Positions 48,021 through 59,089 of a stretch of DNA of 64,000 nucleotides are shown in pieces. The stretch is from Puffinus mauretanicus. Its lineage: Eukaryota; Chordata; Aves; Procellariiformes; Procellariidae. Every line of letters starts with the position of its first letter. Position 1 is the stretch's first letter. A program made the position numbers and the translations under genes. The stretch spans positions 1,674,001 through 1,738,000 of the forward strand of contig JAJKFH010000052.1 in the NCBI GenBank assembly GCA_023333565.1, read 5' to 3'. The notes under the pieces were generated by a model. That model ran no database searches. It had not been told where the DNA came from and saw only the letters and a list, made by a program, of their open reading frames with translations.

Positions 48021-48080
48021 CAACAGCTTCTGTTGATGTAAATCAGCATCGAGTCCATTGCTGAAGAGCTCTAGCTTGTG
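48021..48080 (+). repeat. Short ancient dispersed motif (GATGTAAATCAG type)
   Basis: TTGATGTAAATCAGCATCGA followed by GTCCATTGCTGAAGAGCT resembles a dispersed sauropsid phrase (GGTGTAAATCAGCATAGCTCC followed by ATTGAAGTCAATGG). Related fragments appear at 45011-45060 and, in the opposite sense, at 45861-45920. All are short and degraded. Confidence 0.35.
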
Positions 48081-48615
48081 AGTCTGGTTCATTTTGTATT
48101 TGCTAGTCTTAAACCTTGAAAATGCACGGGGAAAGAGGATGTGGCATTTTGCAGAGGTGACATGAAGGACACTTGATTCCAAAGCAAAGGATATTGACTT
48201 CAAAAACGAAGTGAAACTGTTAGCAATGTAGTTTGCCTGGGGCAAATTGGTAGTTTGCTATAAGTAATATTAATTTAAGTGTGTAATGCTTTAAGTTATC
48301 TGGATAATTTAATCTGTGATTTTAAAGAAATAATTTATCAGCTCTGATCTTGAATAAAAATAAAATAAACCAAATGAAACAAAAACCTTCAATTAATATT
48401 AGCACTTCTCTTTTACTCTGGAGAGTAATATACAGCAGAGACGTTTATTTTTAGCTATGAAGAATTTGCATGTGTGTTTCCAGATGTATTCTTAGACTTT
48501 GTACTGCTTAAAATTCAGCTACCACAGTATGTAGATCCGAATTTTCTTTTCTGTAGCGTTTTGTCTCTGCCACTGTGGATATCTTTTTTTTTTCTTCTTT
48601 TTTCTTTTTTCCCAG

Positions 48616-48655
48616 CAGAGGTGGTGGAGGGGGGGTGTGATGATGAAGGCAGCCG
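48616..48655 (+). other. Candidate 40-base cassette exon with tandem acceptor
   Basis: A pyrimidine tract from 48583 to 48613, almost all T and C, ends CCCAGCAG, giving two overlapping acceptors (NAGNAG, after 48615 or 48618). Forty (or 37) bases on is CCG|GTAAGT, an ideal donor from +1 to +6. Neither length is divisible by three. The segment has no stop in phase 0 but would shift the MSI2 frame. A TGCATG word (RBFOX-type) lies about 145 bases upstream at 48467-48472. Confidence 0.35.
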
Positions 48656-50085
48656 GTAAGTCTCTTAGCTTCCTCTGAACTTTACTCCCTCTGCGAGGAG
48701 TGACCTATTTAGATGAGGCCCTTTGATGCAGTTGGGGAGGTCAGGTGAGGTCAGAGCACTGGCCGTGCCAGAAATCCCACAGATGCAGGAAGCGAGGAAC
48801 TTCTGGAGGATGCGGGTTGAACAGGCAGTTATTTCAGTATGTTCTTTCTCTGTGTGTGCATTTCTTCTCTTACTAAATTCCTGAAACAGAGAGGGCCGCA
48901 TCCTCTGCAGTGCAGAGAACAGCCGTAATGCCTCTGTGTTTCGCAGGCGGGTGAAGAGTCCCTGCAGCCAGCGGTCCGAGGACGGAAAGGGCAGGGGGTG
49001 AGGACACCGCGGCAGACAGCGGTGCCGGAGCTGGATTCTCTCTGGCTCCGATGCCCCATTCAGTGGATCACTCGGTGCTTACGCAGATGCATACAAATTG
49101 CAACCCTGTCTCCCCAACTCCTCCTTCCCCGACCCATCGGGTCTGTCTCCTTTCTTACAGCTTGTTTTCTGAAGAAGGGGGCTATGCAGATGTGTTAAAT
49201 CCTCCAGCCTTTTTAATTTTTCTAATTGCCATGTGGAAGAAAGGGAAGGAGGAAGAATGCTCCTCTCAGCTTGGATGTCCCAAAGTAAAATCCCAGCTGA
49301 GCAGCTTAAAATAGATGGTCAGCTGGTTGTGAGGGCTGGAACTAGCCCGGAGAGCATGGCATCTGTCTCCCAGGAATGCTGCCTGGTCATTAGGCCGGAT
49401 AAATTAGGACTAGTACTGGTCTGTGTGTGTGAGAGACAGACTGTACTGCAGTTGGGGAGCTGCCCTAAATCTCAGTGAGGCTGGCTTGCTCGAGTCCTCT
49501 TAACATCTGTCTGGGAATCGATAATTCACTGATTGTGGACATCGCAGGTCTAAAACATTGATGTGCTAATGCTGTGAGGTGCTCCCTGCACCGTTGCCCT
49601 AGCAGCGCTTCCTCCTCATTGGTCTGCCCTAGGAATCTGACTGTGAAGCTACTTTTAATGGTAGATCTAATAACTGATCTAGCTTAAAAAGGGAGAAAGA
49701 AAAAAAAAAGATTATGCCTATGATATGAGCACAATGACCAAGTCTGTATTTTACCTTCTGTGCCTTTCCTCCGCACGCTGCCGCCTCCCTCCCTCGGAGG
49801 CCGGGGGCTGGATCCAATGACAGCGCTGCTTTTCCTCAGATGCAGCACAAAACAGATTTTTCTAGTGGCTGAATTTAATCACTTAGATGCAGAACACTGA
49901 TAGACTGAATCAATTTAATTCCTATTGCTCATGACTGGGAAGGGAGAGAGGGGAGGAGGAAGGTCATAACAATTTAGCAAGCAACAACTTGGCTTAAAGA
50001 CGTAACCAAATAGGTCAGTCTTTTGGTTTTTTTTTTTAAACCCGCCCAGGCCAAGAAATATGGCAACCTTAGGAAGTGGGAAACA

Positions 50086-51201
50086 TTAGAATCATAGAAT
50101 TGTTTAGGTTGAAAAAGACCTTTAAGATCATCAAGTCCGACCGTTAAGCTAGCACTGCCAAGTCCACCACTAACCCGTGTCCCCAAGCGCCACATCTACA
50201 CGTCTTTAAAATGCCTCCAGGGATGGTGACTCCACGACTTCCCTGGGCAGCCTGTTCCAATGCTTGACAACCCTTTCGGTGAAGAAATTGTTCCTAATGT
50301 CCAAGCTAAGCCTCCTCTGGTGCAACTTGAGGCCATTTCCTCTCGTCCTATCGCTGTCACTTGGGAGAAGAGACCAACCCCCACCTCGCTACAACCTCCT
50401 TTCAGGCAGTTGTAGAGCGATGAGGTCTCCCCTCAGCCTCCTCTTCTCCAGGCTGAACACCCCCAGTTCCCTCAGCCGCTCCTCATCAGACTTGTGCTCC
50501 AGGCCCTTCACCAGCTTCGTTGCCCTCCTCTGGACACGCTCCAGCACCTCCATGTCCTTCTTGTGGTGAGGGGCCCAAACCTGAACACAGGATTCGAGGT
50601 GCGGCCTCACCAGTGCCCAGTACAGGGGCACGATCACCTCCCTGCTCCTGCTGGCCACACCATTTCTGATACAGGCCAGGATGCCGTTGGCCTTCTTGGC
50701 CACCTGGGCACACTGCCGGCTCATGTTCAGCTGCTGTCAACCAGCACCCCCAGGTCCTTTTCCTCTGGGCACTTTCCAGCGGCTCTTCCCCAAGCCTGTA
50801 GCGTTGCTTGGGGCTGTTGTCACCCAAGTGCAGGACCCGGCACTTGGCCTTGTTGAACCTCATACATTGGCCTCGGCCCATGGATCCAGCCTGTCCAGGT
50901 CCCTCTGCAGAGCCTTCCTACCCTCCAGCAGATCAACACTCCCGCCCAGCTGGGTGTTGTCTGCAAACTTACTGAGGGAGCACTCGATCCCCTCATCCAG
51001 ATCGTTGATAAAGATATTGAACAGAAGTGGCCCCAAGACTGAGCCCTGGGGAACACCGCTTGTGACTGTGACTGGCTGCCACCTGGATTTAACTCCATTC
51101 GCCACAACTCTTTGGGCCCGGCCATCCAGCCAGTTTTTTACCTAGCGAAGAGTACGCCTGTCCAAGCCATGAGCAGCCAGTTTCTCCAGGAGGATGCTGT
51201 G
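50086..51201 (-). mobile_element. CR1 LINE, 5'-truncated copy B with partial reverse transcriptase
   Basis: A longer CR1 copy in the same reverse orientation as copy A has its 3' end at the left with AGAATCATAGAAT. Minus-strand reading gives, from right to left, LAAHG..., NWLDGRA-like sequence, [37 protein letters not shown], then [17 protein letters not shown] and the C-terminal part shared with copy A. The catalytic FADD box is FADN (second Asp to Asn, codon 50956-50958). A GTGACT duplication near 51060-51075 inserts two residues before SGVPQG. Frameshifts also break ORF2. The copy ends abruptly near 51201. It is dead and overlaps no MSI2 exon. Confidence 0.96.
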
Positions 51202-52849
51202 CAAGGTGGGGAGCAGTCATTTATTGGCATGAGTGTGAGGTCTGAAATGCTGGGGCTGCTGCAGAGCTGTAGGATCACCTCCCGTCAGGAAATAAGGTTG
51301 ATGCTATCCTCTTCTTTGAGGGAGCTGCTGGAAAAGGTGTCCTATTGTTGGGCCATAAACTTCTGAAATGGCGCGTGGTATCCGAGCGTCTCGGTGTCGT
51401 GTGTGTTTGCCTCAGAGCATCTCTGCCGAGGCAGCAAGTGCAGAGCTGCAGGGTTCTCGGGTGGTGCCAAATCTCTTTGGGAGACTTCAGTTACCTGCTG
51501 CGGCACAGTCTTGCTCAAAGAATAGAAGGATTTAATTGGAAATGGAGCAGTCTGTGAGTCTTCTTTCAAAATAAGGTCCTGCTTTTCCTAGTGTCTCTTG
51601 CAGTTACAGCGTACCCATTTCATATGAAGTCCAAAGCTAAGGGTTTGTTAGCAGCAATCTCGTAGTGCCTTTTCCAAGGGTGGTGGCTCTGCAGGGCACG
51701 CGCTGTGTGGGTGTCTGTCCAGCCCCACGCCTGGGATACGGCCTTTTCGGTGCCTGGTGCTTTCGGACACTACTGCAATTTCAGTGATCCTAGGAGATGA
51801 AACTCCTGTGAAGAAGAGGTCGCCAGGATTCACCCATGTAAGCTTTGATGTTGTATTCCTCTTCTACAAGCATCCAATCCTCCCAAGAGAAACCTTAGGT
51901 GCATCAGCCTGAGTGCCAGCCCTGGGTGGCATTTCAGGAGGATCTTTAACCATTTCTCACACAGCTCTTACCAGGTGGGGATTAATAACTCAGCAGTGAT
52001 GCTGTGCCATCCTTCGCAGGGAAACCGCCTCCCTCCCAGGGCCTCCCAAGGTGCCATCCAGCTGGACCGGGCAGAGCAGCACAGCCCTCCATCCAACTGC
52101 TGCAACCCCCCGGGGACTGGCATTAGGAGCAGCCGTTGTTCTTAAGCGAGACACACAGTAGTAGTGAAGTAATAAAAGCAAACTTGGCCAGCTTGACGGC
52201 AAACTTGGTAGCCTGCCACAGCCATCGGCCCATATGCACTGGTAAATGTAATGGTAAATAAAAGCTGTAGCTGAATTTCTTTCAAGTTTTATATAACATT
52301 CGTTACAATATGGAATGGAGGGGGAAATCCCTCGTATGAATAGTTCTACCAAAAAATAAATCTGAACCTCTCTTTTGTTAAGTAGGTGCACAGCAGGGCA
52401 GCGACGCTGTTACAGAGGAGGGAGCTCTCGTGTTCGTTGCAGCCTCTCTGCTGCTGTGCGAGGCTTTTGCAGGCTGGTGTTCAGCGAAAAGCTTGCGGCT
52501 GAGGGGAGCTGCACAAGGACGCAGCATTAGTTACCAAAGGCAAAGCAAACGCGATACCTAGACAGTTAACGCAGAGGTGTTTGCCTGCCTGGTCTGCTTT
52601 GGTCCTGGAGCCTGCATGCACAGCTGAGCAAGGACGTAAACCATAGCAATGACAGAAGGGGAGGAAGTTTGACTGCGCTAAGTGATGGTCAACTTAAAAA
52701 TAGACCCGTCTATTTATAGCATTGGCAGCACGCAGCTGTCCCCCAGTGAGTGGTACAGCCTGTCTGCAATTGCACCTTGTATACATACACACATTGGTGG
52801 GCAAAGGCTGGGCAGAGGAGACGATGTGTGTGCTTAAACACACTCCTTT

Positions 52850-53160
52850 GCTGCGGGGGAGGCAGCGCTCCCTGCGGGACGGCGGTGCCAGAGCGGTGTG
52901 ACGCTGGGGGTGTTGCTCCATCGCTCTTCTCCCAGCCCCTCGCTTGTTCCTCTCGAGCACGAGCTCGTCGCTGTGACTTCTGCCTTGTCCAGGCGCCTCA
53001 CCAGCCGGCACATCGTGCCTGTGGGTTCCGGCGCGGCCCTCCCGCCTGCCCTGGGGCCAGCACGGGGCCGCTTCAGCGCCTGCGTGCCCGGGGCGTGCTG
53101 CAGAGCACCCGGCACCTGAGGAGGGAGCGCTGCAGCTGGCGGCGCGGAGGTTGGCGGCAC
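52850..53160. promoter_or_regulatory. Intragenic CpG island candidate
   Basis: About 30 CpGs in 300 bases (52861-53160). Two long overlapping open frames (52750-53265 +, 52834-53304 -) arise from the composition. They encode low-complexity Arg/Ala/Pro/Cys-rich products with no domain. A promoter role is inferred from CpG density only. Confidence 0.45.
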
Positions 53161-53959
53161 TGCCTCCCTAGTGCGAGAAATTTGGGTGTCTTTTTCCTTT
53201 ATGCCTGTGTTGTGAAATGCCCAGCTCATGTGTGGGTGTCCTGGTGCTCTGTTGCTGCCGGCTAGGAAGGAGGTGTAATGTAAACACCCGTTTAATTGCC
53301 ACATGTCGATCGCAGGCGAGTCTTCCAGTTTATAGAGGGAGGCAACACCAGAGACCGGCGTTGGCTGAGGCGCAGTTAACCAGCCTCGCAGAGGAAGGGG
53401 AGCAGGAACGGGGATTACAGTCTACGCAGAGAGGCCACACGCATTACCATGCATGCCCTTGCGGCTGCGTTTCTTTCCAGTGGGGCAGAGCCGTGCCTCT
53501 CCCTGAACTCCAGTTGTTTCCTCGTGGTGAGGAGGCGTTTGGCCTAGCAGCAGGCCAGGACTGGGGGAAAATCCAGCGCAATGGCTCAGTGTGCCAAGGC
53601 TGGGCAGGCTGCTCGCCCCCTGCTCCCCCAGCCCCGGCGCTGTGAACCGGGTGGTGTTTGTGTTCCTAATTCATCCCTGCCTCCCTCTTGTTCCTACACA
53701 GTGTTTTTGTTGTCATTGATATTTTCTGAGCTGACTTTGGTTTTTTTTGAATGTAAGTGGAAAATTGAGATGTTTTTGACCTAGCTGGAAGAGTGAAGAT
53801 GGCAGCTGAGTGGAGAGGGGCCCTTAAGATGGCTCGTGCTGGCAGGTGAAGTGGGAAACCCACAGCTTGGGATTGGAGGGAGAGTTTGCTTTGGCTTTAG
53901 AGCACAGTGTTGACCTGCACATTTTGCTGTCTGTTTTCCTCCCCTGCTGCTGCCCATCC

Positions 53960-54180
53960 GCTGGCGCAGGGACCCCTCGGTGCGAGGGCTGGCAGTGCCG
54001 GGGTGTCTCCAGCCGCTGTCGCTGCTTTGCTGCCGGGATGATACCACCCTCTTTCCCGGGGTCTGGCGAGTCGCTGGACCTCGGGGAGCTGCTCCTTTTG
54101 CTGCATGCTCAGCTTGTTGCCCGGACGAGCGCGCTGGGACGGAGAGAAGAGCCCCTGCGAGGAGGCCGGTGCCCTGGTGA
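53960..54180. promoter_or_regulatory. Second GC/CpG-rich patch
   Basis: Repeated CpGs (TGCGAGGGCTGGC, GACGAGCGCGCTGGGACGG) lie 0.8 kb after the island at 52.85 kb and just before a polyadenylation-like signal at 54202. Confidence 0.35.
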
Positions 54181-54201
54181 GCCTCCCTGCTTCGGAGGGC
54201 A

Positions 54202-54240
54202 AATAAAAGCCGTCCGCAGTGGGTGACCTGGTTGTCAGTG
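54202..54240 (+). terminator. Possible intronic polyadenylation signal
   Basis: AATAAA at 54202-54207 is followed by a GT-rich stretch (GTGGGTGACCTGGTTGTCAG, 54219-54238) at a usual distance for cleavage and polyadenylation. AATAAA words are common in AT-rich introns. This one is better than most because of the GT-rich downstream element. Confidence 0.3.
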
Positions 54241-54641
54241 CAAGCGCCCGTGTTAACGTGCCGGGGATTGCTAACTGCGCTCGTTTGCCGTAATAAAACT
54301 ACGGTTCTCCTGTCCTTTTACTTGGCAGGGAAGCCAGATCGCCTCTTTGCTAGCATGGATACAGACCAGGGCAGAGACATCAATTCATTTCATGCACAGT
54401 CTGTTCTTAATTGTGAGGGTTTTTTTCCTCCGATTTATTTTCAGCTTCCCACTCCAAATTAGAGGGTATTTGGGAGAGTTTATTCTCATGAGCTTTTGCA
54501 TTCCTAAAAGGAAACCTGTGCCACTGCTTCCATTACAAACTCCTGCTTATAAAAATATCTGCTCCTGGTTGAGACTTAATCTAATTAAATCTTAATTATA
54601 TGGGGCCCCAGGACAAGGTTGTGATTTTTTTATATACATTT

Positions 54642-54677
54642 AAAAAAAAAAAAAAAAAGAAAAGAAAAAGGAAAAAA
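54642..54677. repeat. A17 run and A/G-rich tail
   Basis: A17 followed by GAAAAG-type purines, preceded by TATATACATTT. No retrocopy was recognised. Confidence 0.95.
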
Positions 54678-55383
54678 ATGTATCTAGGGACTGTTTCCTT
54701 TGAGATTGTCTGTCCAGCACTGAGGAGTATTCTGTTCATTATCTGGATGTTTATAATTGGTTTAATTCTAGGACCTATCAGTCAGGGCTGATGTTTTTGG
54801 GTTTTATTTGTACAGTCACTTGCATGTTCAGTTCTGACCTATAACTGGTACTTCTGCAATGGAAACAATCAGCAGAATAGCATAAGGTTTTGATGGATGG
54901 CACTTTTAGTCATAAAAGCTAGCACCCATGAGAATAAAAGTGTTTTTTAGGAGGAATTTGAATAGAGAGAATGATTCAGTACCTGGGCTAAGCTCGAGTT
55001 TTCCTGTTGCAAAGTGGACAGGATGGGAGATCGTGTACAGAGAGGGCAGGAGAAGCTGTGTTCCTCCTGTATCAGAGGGTGAGCTCCTACGCTTTTATGG
55101 GACTGCTGTGTTTGGACTGGTGCAGTTGCAGAATACAGGTTTTCTCGCAAAGTGGTAGCACTCTAGCCTTTCCAGCAAATGTTGACTCTCTGCCTAAATA
55201 TGTTTTTACCTAGAGGACCCTTTACCTAAATTAGACCTGAAGTTTCAGTAACATTTTGCGAGGGAGCTTTTTGCACTTGAAATGAAACCAACTGGTTTTA
55301 TTCTAAAGAGCGTATTGAGGGGAGATTAACGTCTTTCCATACACAATTCATATAAGGGCAGTTGTGGGTTCTTTTTGGGGTGG

Positions 55384-55400
55384 TTTTTTTTTTTTTTTTT
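55384..55400. repeat. T17 homopolymer
   Basis: Run of 17 T followed by AAAGGAAG. Confidence 0.95.
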
Positions 55401-57769
55401 AAAGGAAGAGTGATTTTATATTAATGTTTCAACTTTGGACTGCCAATTCAGGTTTGAAAGTTGGGGCTGCTGTTTCACTCACTAGTTTACACTTAAGGGT
55501 AGAATTTCTGCTTTAGTTTTCAATCTCTTGAGCTTTTGTCATTTTTTAATCACAACCTTATGTGTTATTTAAACACTTTTTTATTTAATCAGTTATTCTT
55601 TTAAGTGGGCTTAATTGTATAAAGATTATCATGCATAAGAGACGTCTATAATTAGAAGGGGGGATTGGTGCTATTAGACAGTGTTTTAGTGAAGAAAATT
55701 ATAGTGTTCATAAACTGTTTGGAGAATGGAGGCAGCATATATTAACATGCAACAAGTTTTATGTAATCCTAACAGAGGATTGACTCTTGCTCACTTGGAT
55801 GAGTTCGGGCTGCTCCAGTATTTCTTCTACAAGCTTAGTCCTCTGCTCTCTTCCTTCTCTTCCTCTGCCTTTCCTCCTGGCACGGAAGTGGAAGCCATCC
55901 TGTCTCTGCTTTATTGCAATGCCGTGGGGCTACCTTGGAGACCTGAATGTTACACAAGGTTTAGTCCATTAAATTAAATAGCCGGTGTGGTGCAATGCCG
56001 AATGCTCTGGAGCTCCGCTTCTCGTCAGTGAAAAGCTTCCAAAGCCCCTGCTCTTGCTGCATTTTTGAAATGGATTAAAAAATGCGAGCTCTGCTTTGGA
56101 GCTCTTTTATGGAAATAGTAAACAAAATCGCTTTTCACTTTTCCTTGAAAGCAGGAATTACTTATATGGCAAACATTAATTGGCAATTTTATATTGGTTG
56201 GGCTTTAAAACCCTGTGAAGAGATTTGACTTTGCTCCGCTGCCCTGTGCTCTCCTGCTCCTCTCGCTAGTGCCCGGTGGCTGGTGGGGGACCTGCCGTCA
56301 TTCAGATGGATGTGCCCTGAAGACAGTACAGATGATTTCCAGCTCGAAGGATTCGGCAGTGGGATGAACACAAGGTGGTTTAAAGCCTCCTGGGCTCTTT
56401 CCAGACTGAGTTCTGGGCCAGGTCTCCTGAAAAGAAAATGTCACCACTGGTCTTTTTTTCACTAGCGTCCTCCTGTTAACAGTGTGCATGTGCAAAAGTA
56501 AAAATAAACATCCAAAGCTATTGTGATATTCCATATGCAGGTAGGTAATTTATCGGGTACAGCTACTCTGCAGATTGTTTGTGACCTGAAATGAGCAGGA
56601 GAAGATGGTGTGCGCCGTGGCTTGGCAGCCTGCCTGCAGTACATGTATTGTTAGAATTTCTGCTCCCTCCATCTCCTCCCCTTCCCCATTGAAATGGCAT
56701 GACACCGGGGGACCATTGATTTCTGCTCTCCACGTTGTTAATGAAAAATTCCTTGTTGGCTCCTACTTCTCTAAATCCTTTGAGACAGCTGCAACAGTTT
56801 AGATACTTCAGGAGCAAACATGCCAGCCTGGGTGATGTATGACTTTGTGAACTTTCAGGGGACAAAAGGGTAGGCTTTTGTTGGCCATAAAACCGAGAGA
56901 GGCGCTTATCCATGTAATTATTACATTTTCTGTAGCCAGTTTGCTGAACGTATTTTGGTAACTCAGTACACAGTTTCCATCTCAGATGGCATACGAGATT
57001 TATCATGTTTCTTAATGCTTAATAATTTTATTTTGAAGTTTAGATCCAGCCAAGTAAGAGCCATGAGTCTTGATGATGCTAAATAAAGCCTTCTCATACG
57101 TTTCCTAGGACTCCAAATGCAGTCCTCGTTTTCTTCTCTGCTACGTATGTCTTTGCCAAGTTAAAGCCATTAATTTTGAGAGAAGGGAAGTATTATTTTA
57201 GATCACCTTGTAATGCTTTGTTGCCACATTTTATGTTCCTGGATGGCATGGTAGTGGAACGCTCTCCATTTATGAAGTGCGGGGTACAGATGGCAATTCA
57301 TTAAAACTTTAGTGATAATCACCCTTCCTATGGAATTACCACTTAAATCTGGTTAGTAGAAGAGGAGGAGTAGTGTCACAGAAACATGCTTCTTCTGGGT
57401 GATTTAAAAGCATATGGGATTGAGTGTTTTATGTGTGCCCCCTTGTCAGGAGTCCTCAGAGCAGATTGCCAGAATTGTTGAGCAGTTAGAGTTTAATGGA
57501 GGTACAGGAGCTTTTGCTCTTGATCCCTTTGACAGTTAAGCTGTCGTCTTCAAGTGCATTTTTAAAAAAGTCTTTTAAATACAGCTTTTTTTTCAGAATA
57601 AATGGAGGCAAGAACAAGTATGTGAGGCAGCTGGTAAGGAGCTTTTTGGTCATTTCAAGGTTGGGAAGCGTTCTTTGGGGAGTAATGCATCATTGTTAGA
57701 TGGCCTCAAAGAAAAAAAGGTACTTGCTTGTTTGTCCTCACTTGTGCAGATGGTAAGAGGAATGGTCCC

Positions 57770-57985
57770 AAGGGCTCGCTGAGAGCTTGGAAGTGCCTGG
57801 GAGTTAGAAAAAATATTTGGATTCAAGTCTCAGCGCTGTTACAGATTTTCTTTGGGACTTTGAGCAAGTCACTTATTTCTTCTCCGCCTCTGTTTCCCAT
57901 CCGTAAAATCTAGTTGGAGTGTCACTGCCTGTATTGTAGCAAAGTATTGGAGGTACGTGCATTAGAGATTATGAAGTATTTAGGT
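57770..57985 (+). repeat. MIR-type SINE fossil
   Basis: The segment contains, in order, GGATTCAAGTCTC (B-box-like remnant of the tRNA-derived head), then GGGACTTTGAGCAAGTCACT (the hallmark MIR phrase, usually GACCTTGGGCAAGTCACT), then CTGTTTCCCATCCGTAAAAT (usually CAGTTTCCTCATCTGTAAAA). The order and spacing match the MIR consensus on the + strand. Boundaries are approximate because the ends are worn. MIR elements predate amniote divergence, so an avian copy is an old fossil. Confidence 0.85.
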
Positions 57986-59069
57986 ACGAGCAGGATTGAA
58001 TGTTAACTACGGGTAGACAGAGTCTTGCAATGTTATTTTGAGACTTAGAGGCAGTGAGTGTAACTGGTGAAGCCCTGGTTCCAGAGGCGGGTAGTGATGT
58101 CTCCCCTTCCAGACAGCTGCATTCAGGCCCCATTACAGAGGGTACTGAGTAGCATCTTGAATATTCCAAGAAAGTTCAGCCTAGAGGTGTCTGAAAAGCT
58201 CCCCAAATAAATTGCTTTTGTTAAAAATGTCACTGTTTTCTTGTAAAATATTGTTTTAAAATGGCTCTCAAGGGTTTGGGATTTGCAAGCCTGGAATAGG
58301 CATTCAGAATTCCTAGGCAATGACATCCTAGGCCTTTTTCTGGATAGTGTTTTTCTTTCTGTCACCTGAGCATCCTTTGTTATTTGCGCATTTGCTGAGG
58401 AGAGGGCTTTTCATCTCATGCTAAACTGCTTTGAGTCGGCAGAGGGGATGAGTGATGCTTTCTGGCTTTCCCTGTTCTTTCCTGTCCTCTATTTTTGACA
58501 AGTGCAGTATCTTCAAAGGTGACTTGTGCTCAGAAGAGCAGGGGTGAGAAGGCTGGGTGAGGTCAGCACACCTTTGCATAGTGCTATCACATTACAGCAT
58601 GGTTAGCAATTTGGCCCAACTTGAAGCAGACCAGCAAATTATCCCGTATAATAACCTAAATGATCTGCCTTGCCTGGGTAATGCAGGTACGCGAAGGGCA
58701 TGGACCGTTTTTTCCTGTTCCAAGGACTTGTGCTGAAGCGTCCCCGTGTCCCCTGTCTGCGCGCCTCTGCAAAGCTGTCTTTTCACGAATTTCACTGGAG
58801 GGCAGCCAGCGGCTGGGCGGGCTGCGCTCGCTGCTTACTGCTCCTGCTGTTGGCTGCAGGTTTGCTGGCGTGTGTGGGGTAAGCCACCAGCCAAAATTTG
58901 GCTACTCTTTCCTCTGAGTCACATCTGTCTAGTCTTCCTAAAGCAAACAGAAAAGCTTTCCTGCTTTTAGTGCTGCAGAGCCAAGAGCTGCGTTCAAGTC
59001 TGCTCCCTGCTTCGCTCTAGCTGCTGTGGTCAGACCTGTGCCTGGTAGCAGCACTAGCCAAGAGCTTAA

Positions 59070-59089
59070 ATTTTGTCTGCCAGGTAAGT
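59070..59089 (+). other. Recursive-splice-like site (CAG|GTAAGT)
   Basis: TTTTGTCTGCCAG is followed directly by GTAAGTGG, so an acceptor AG abuts a consensus donor GT at 59083/59084. This juxtaposition is the mark of recursive (ratchet) splice sites in long introns. The pyrimidine tract is short (TTTTGTCTGCC), which lowers confidence. Confidence 0.25.

Noticed and set aside
52750..53304. Overlapping 171-codon (+) and 156-codon (-) open frames
   Set aside because: They coincide with a CpG-rich block, where stop codons are rare; products are low-complexity Arg/Ala/Cys/Pro-rich with no domain.
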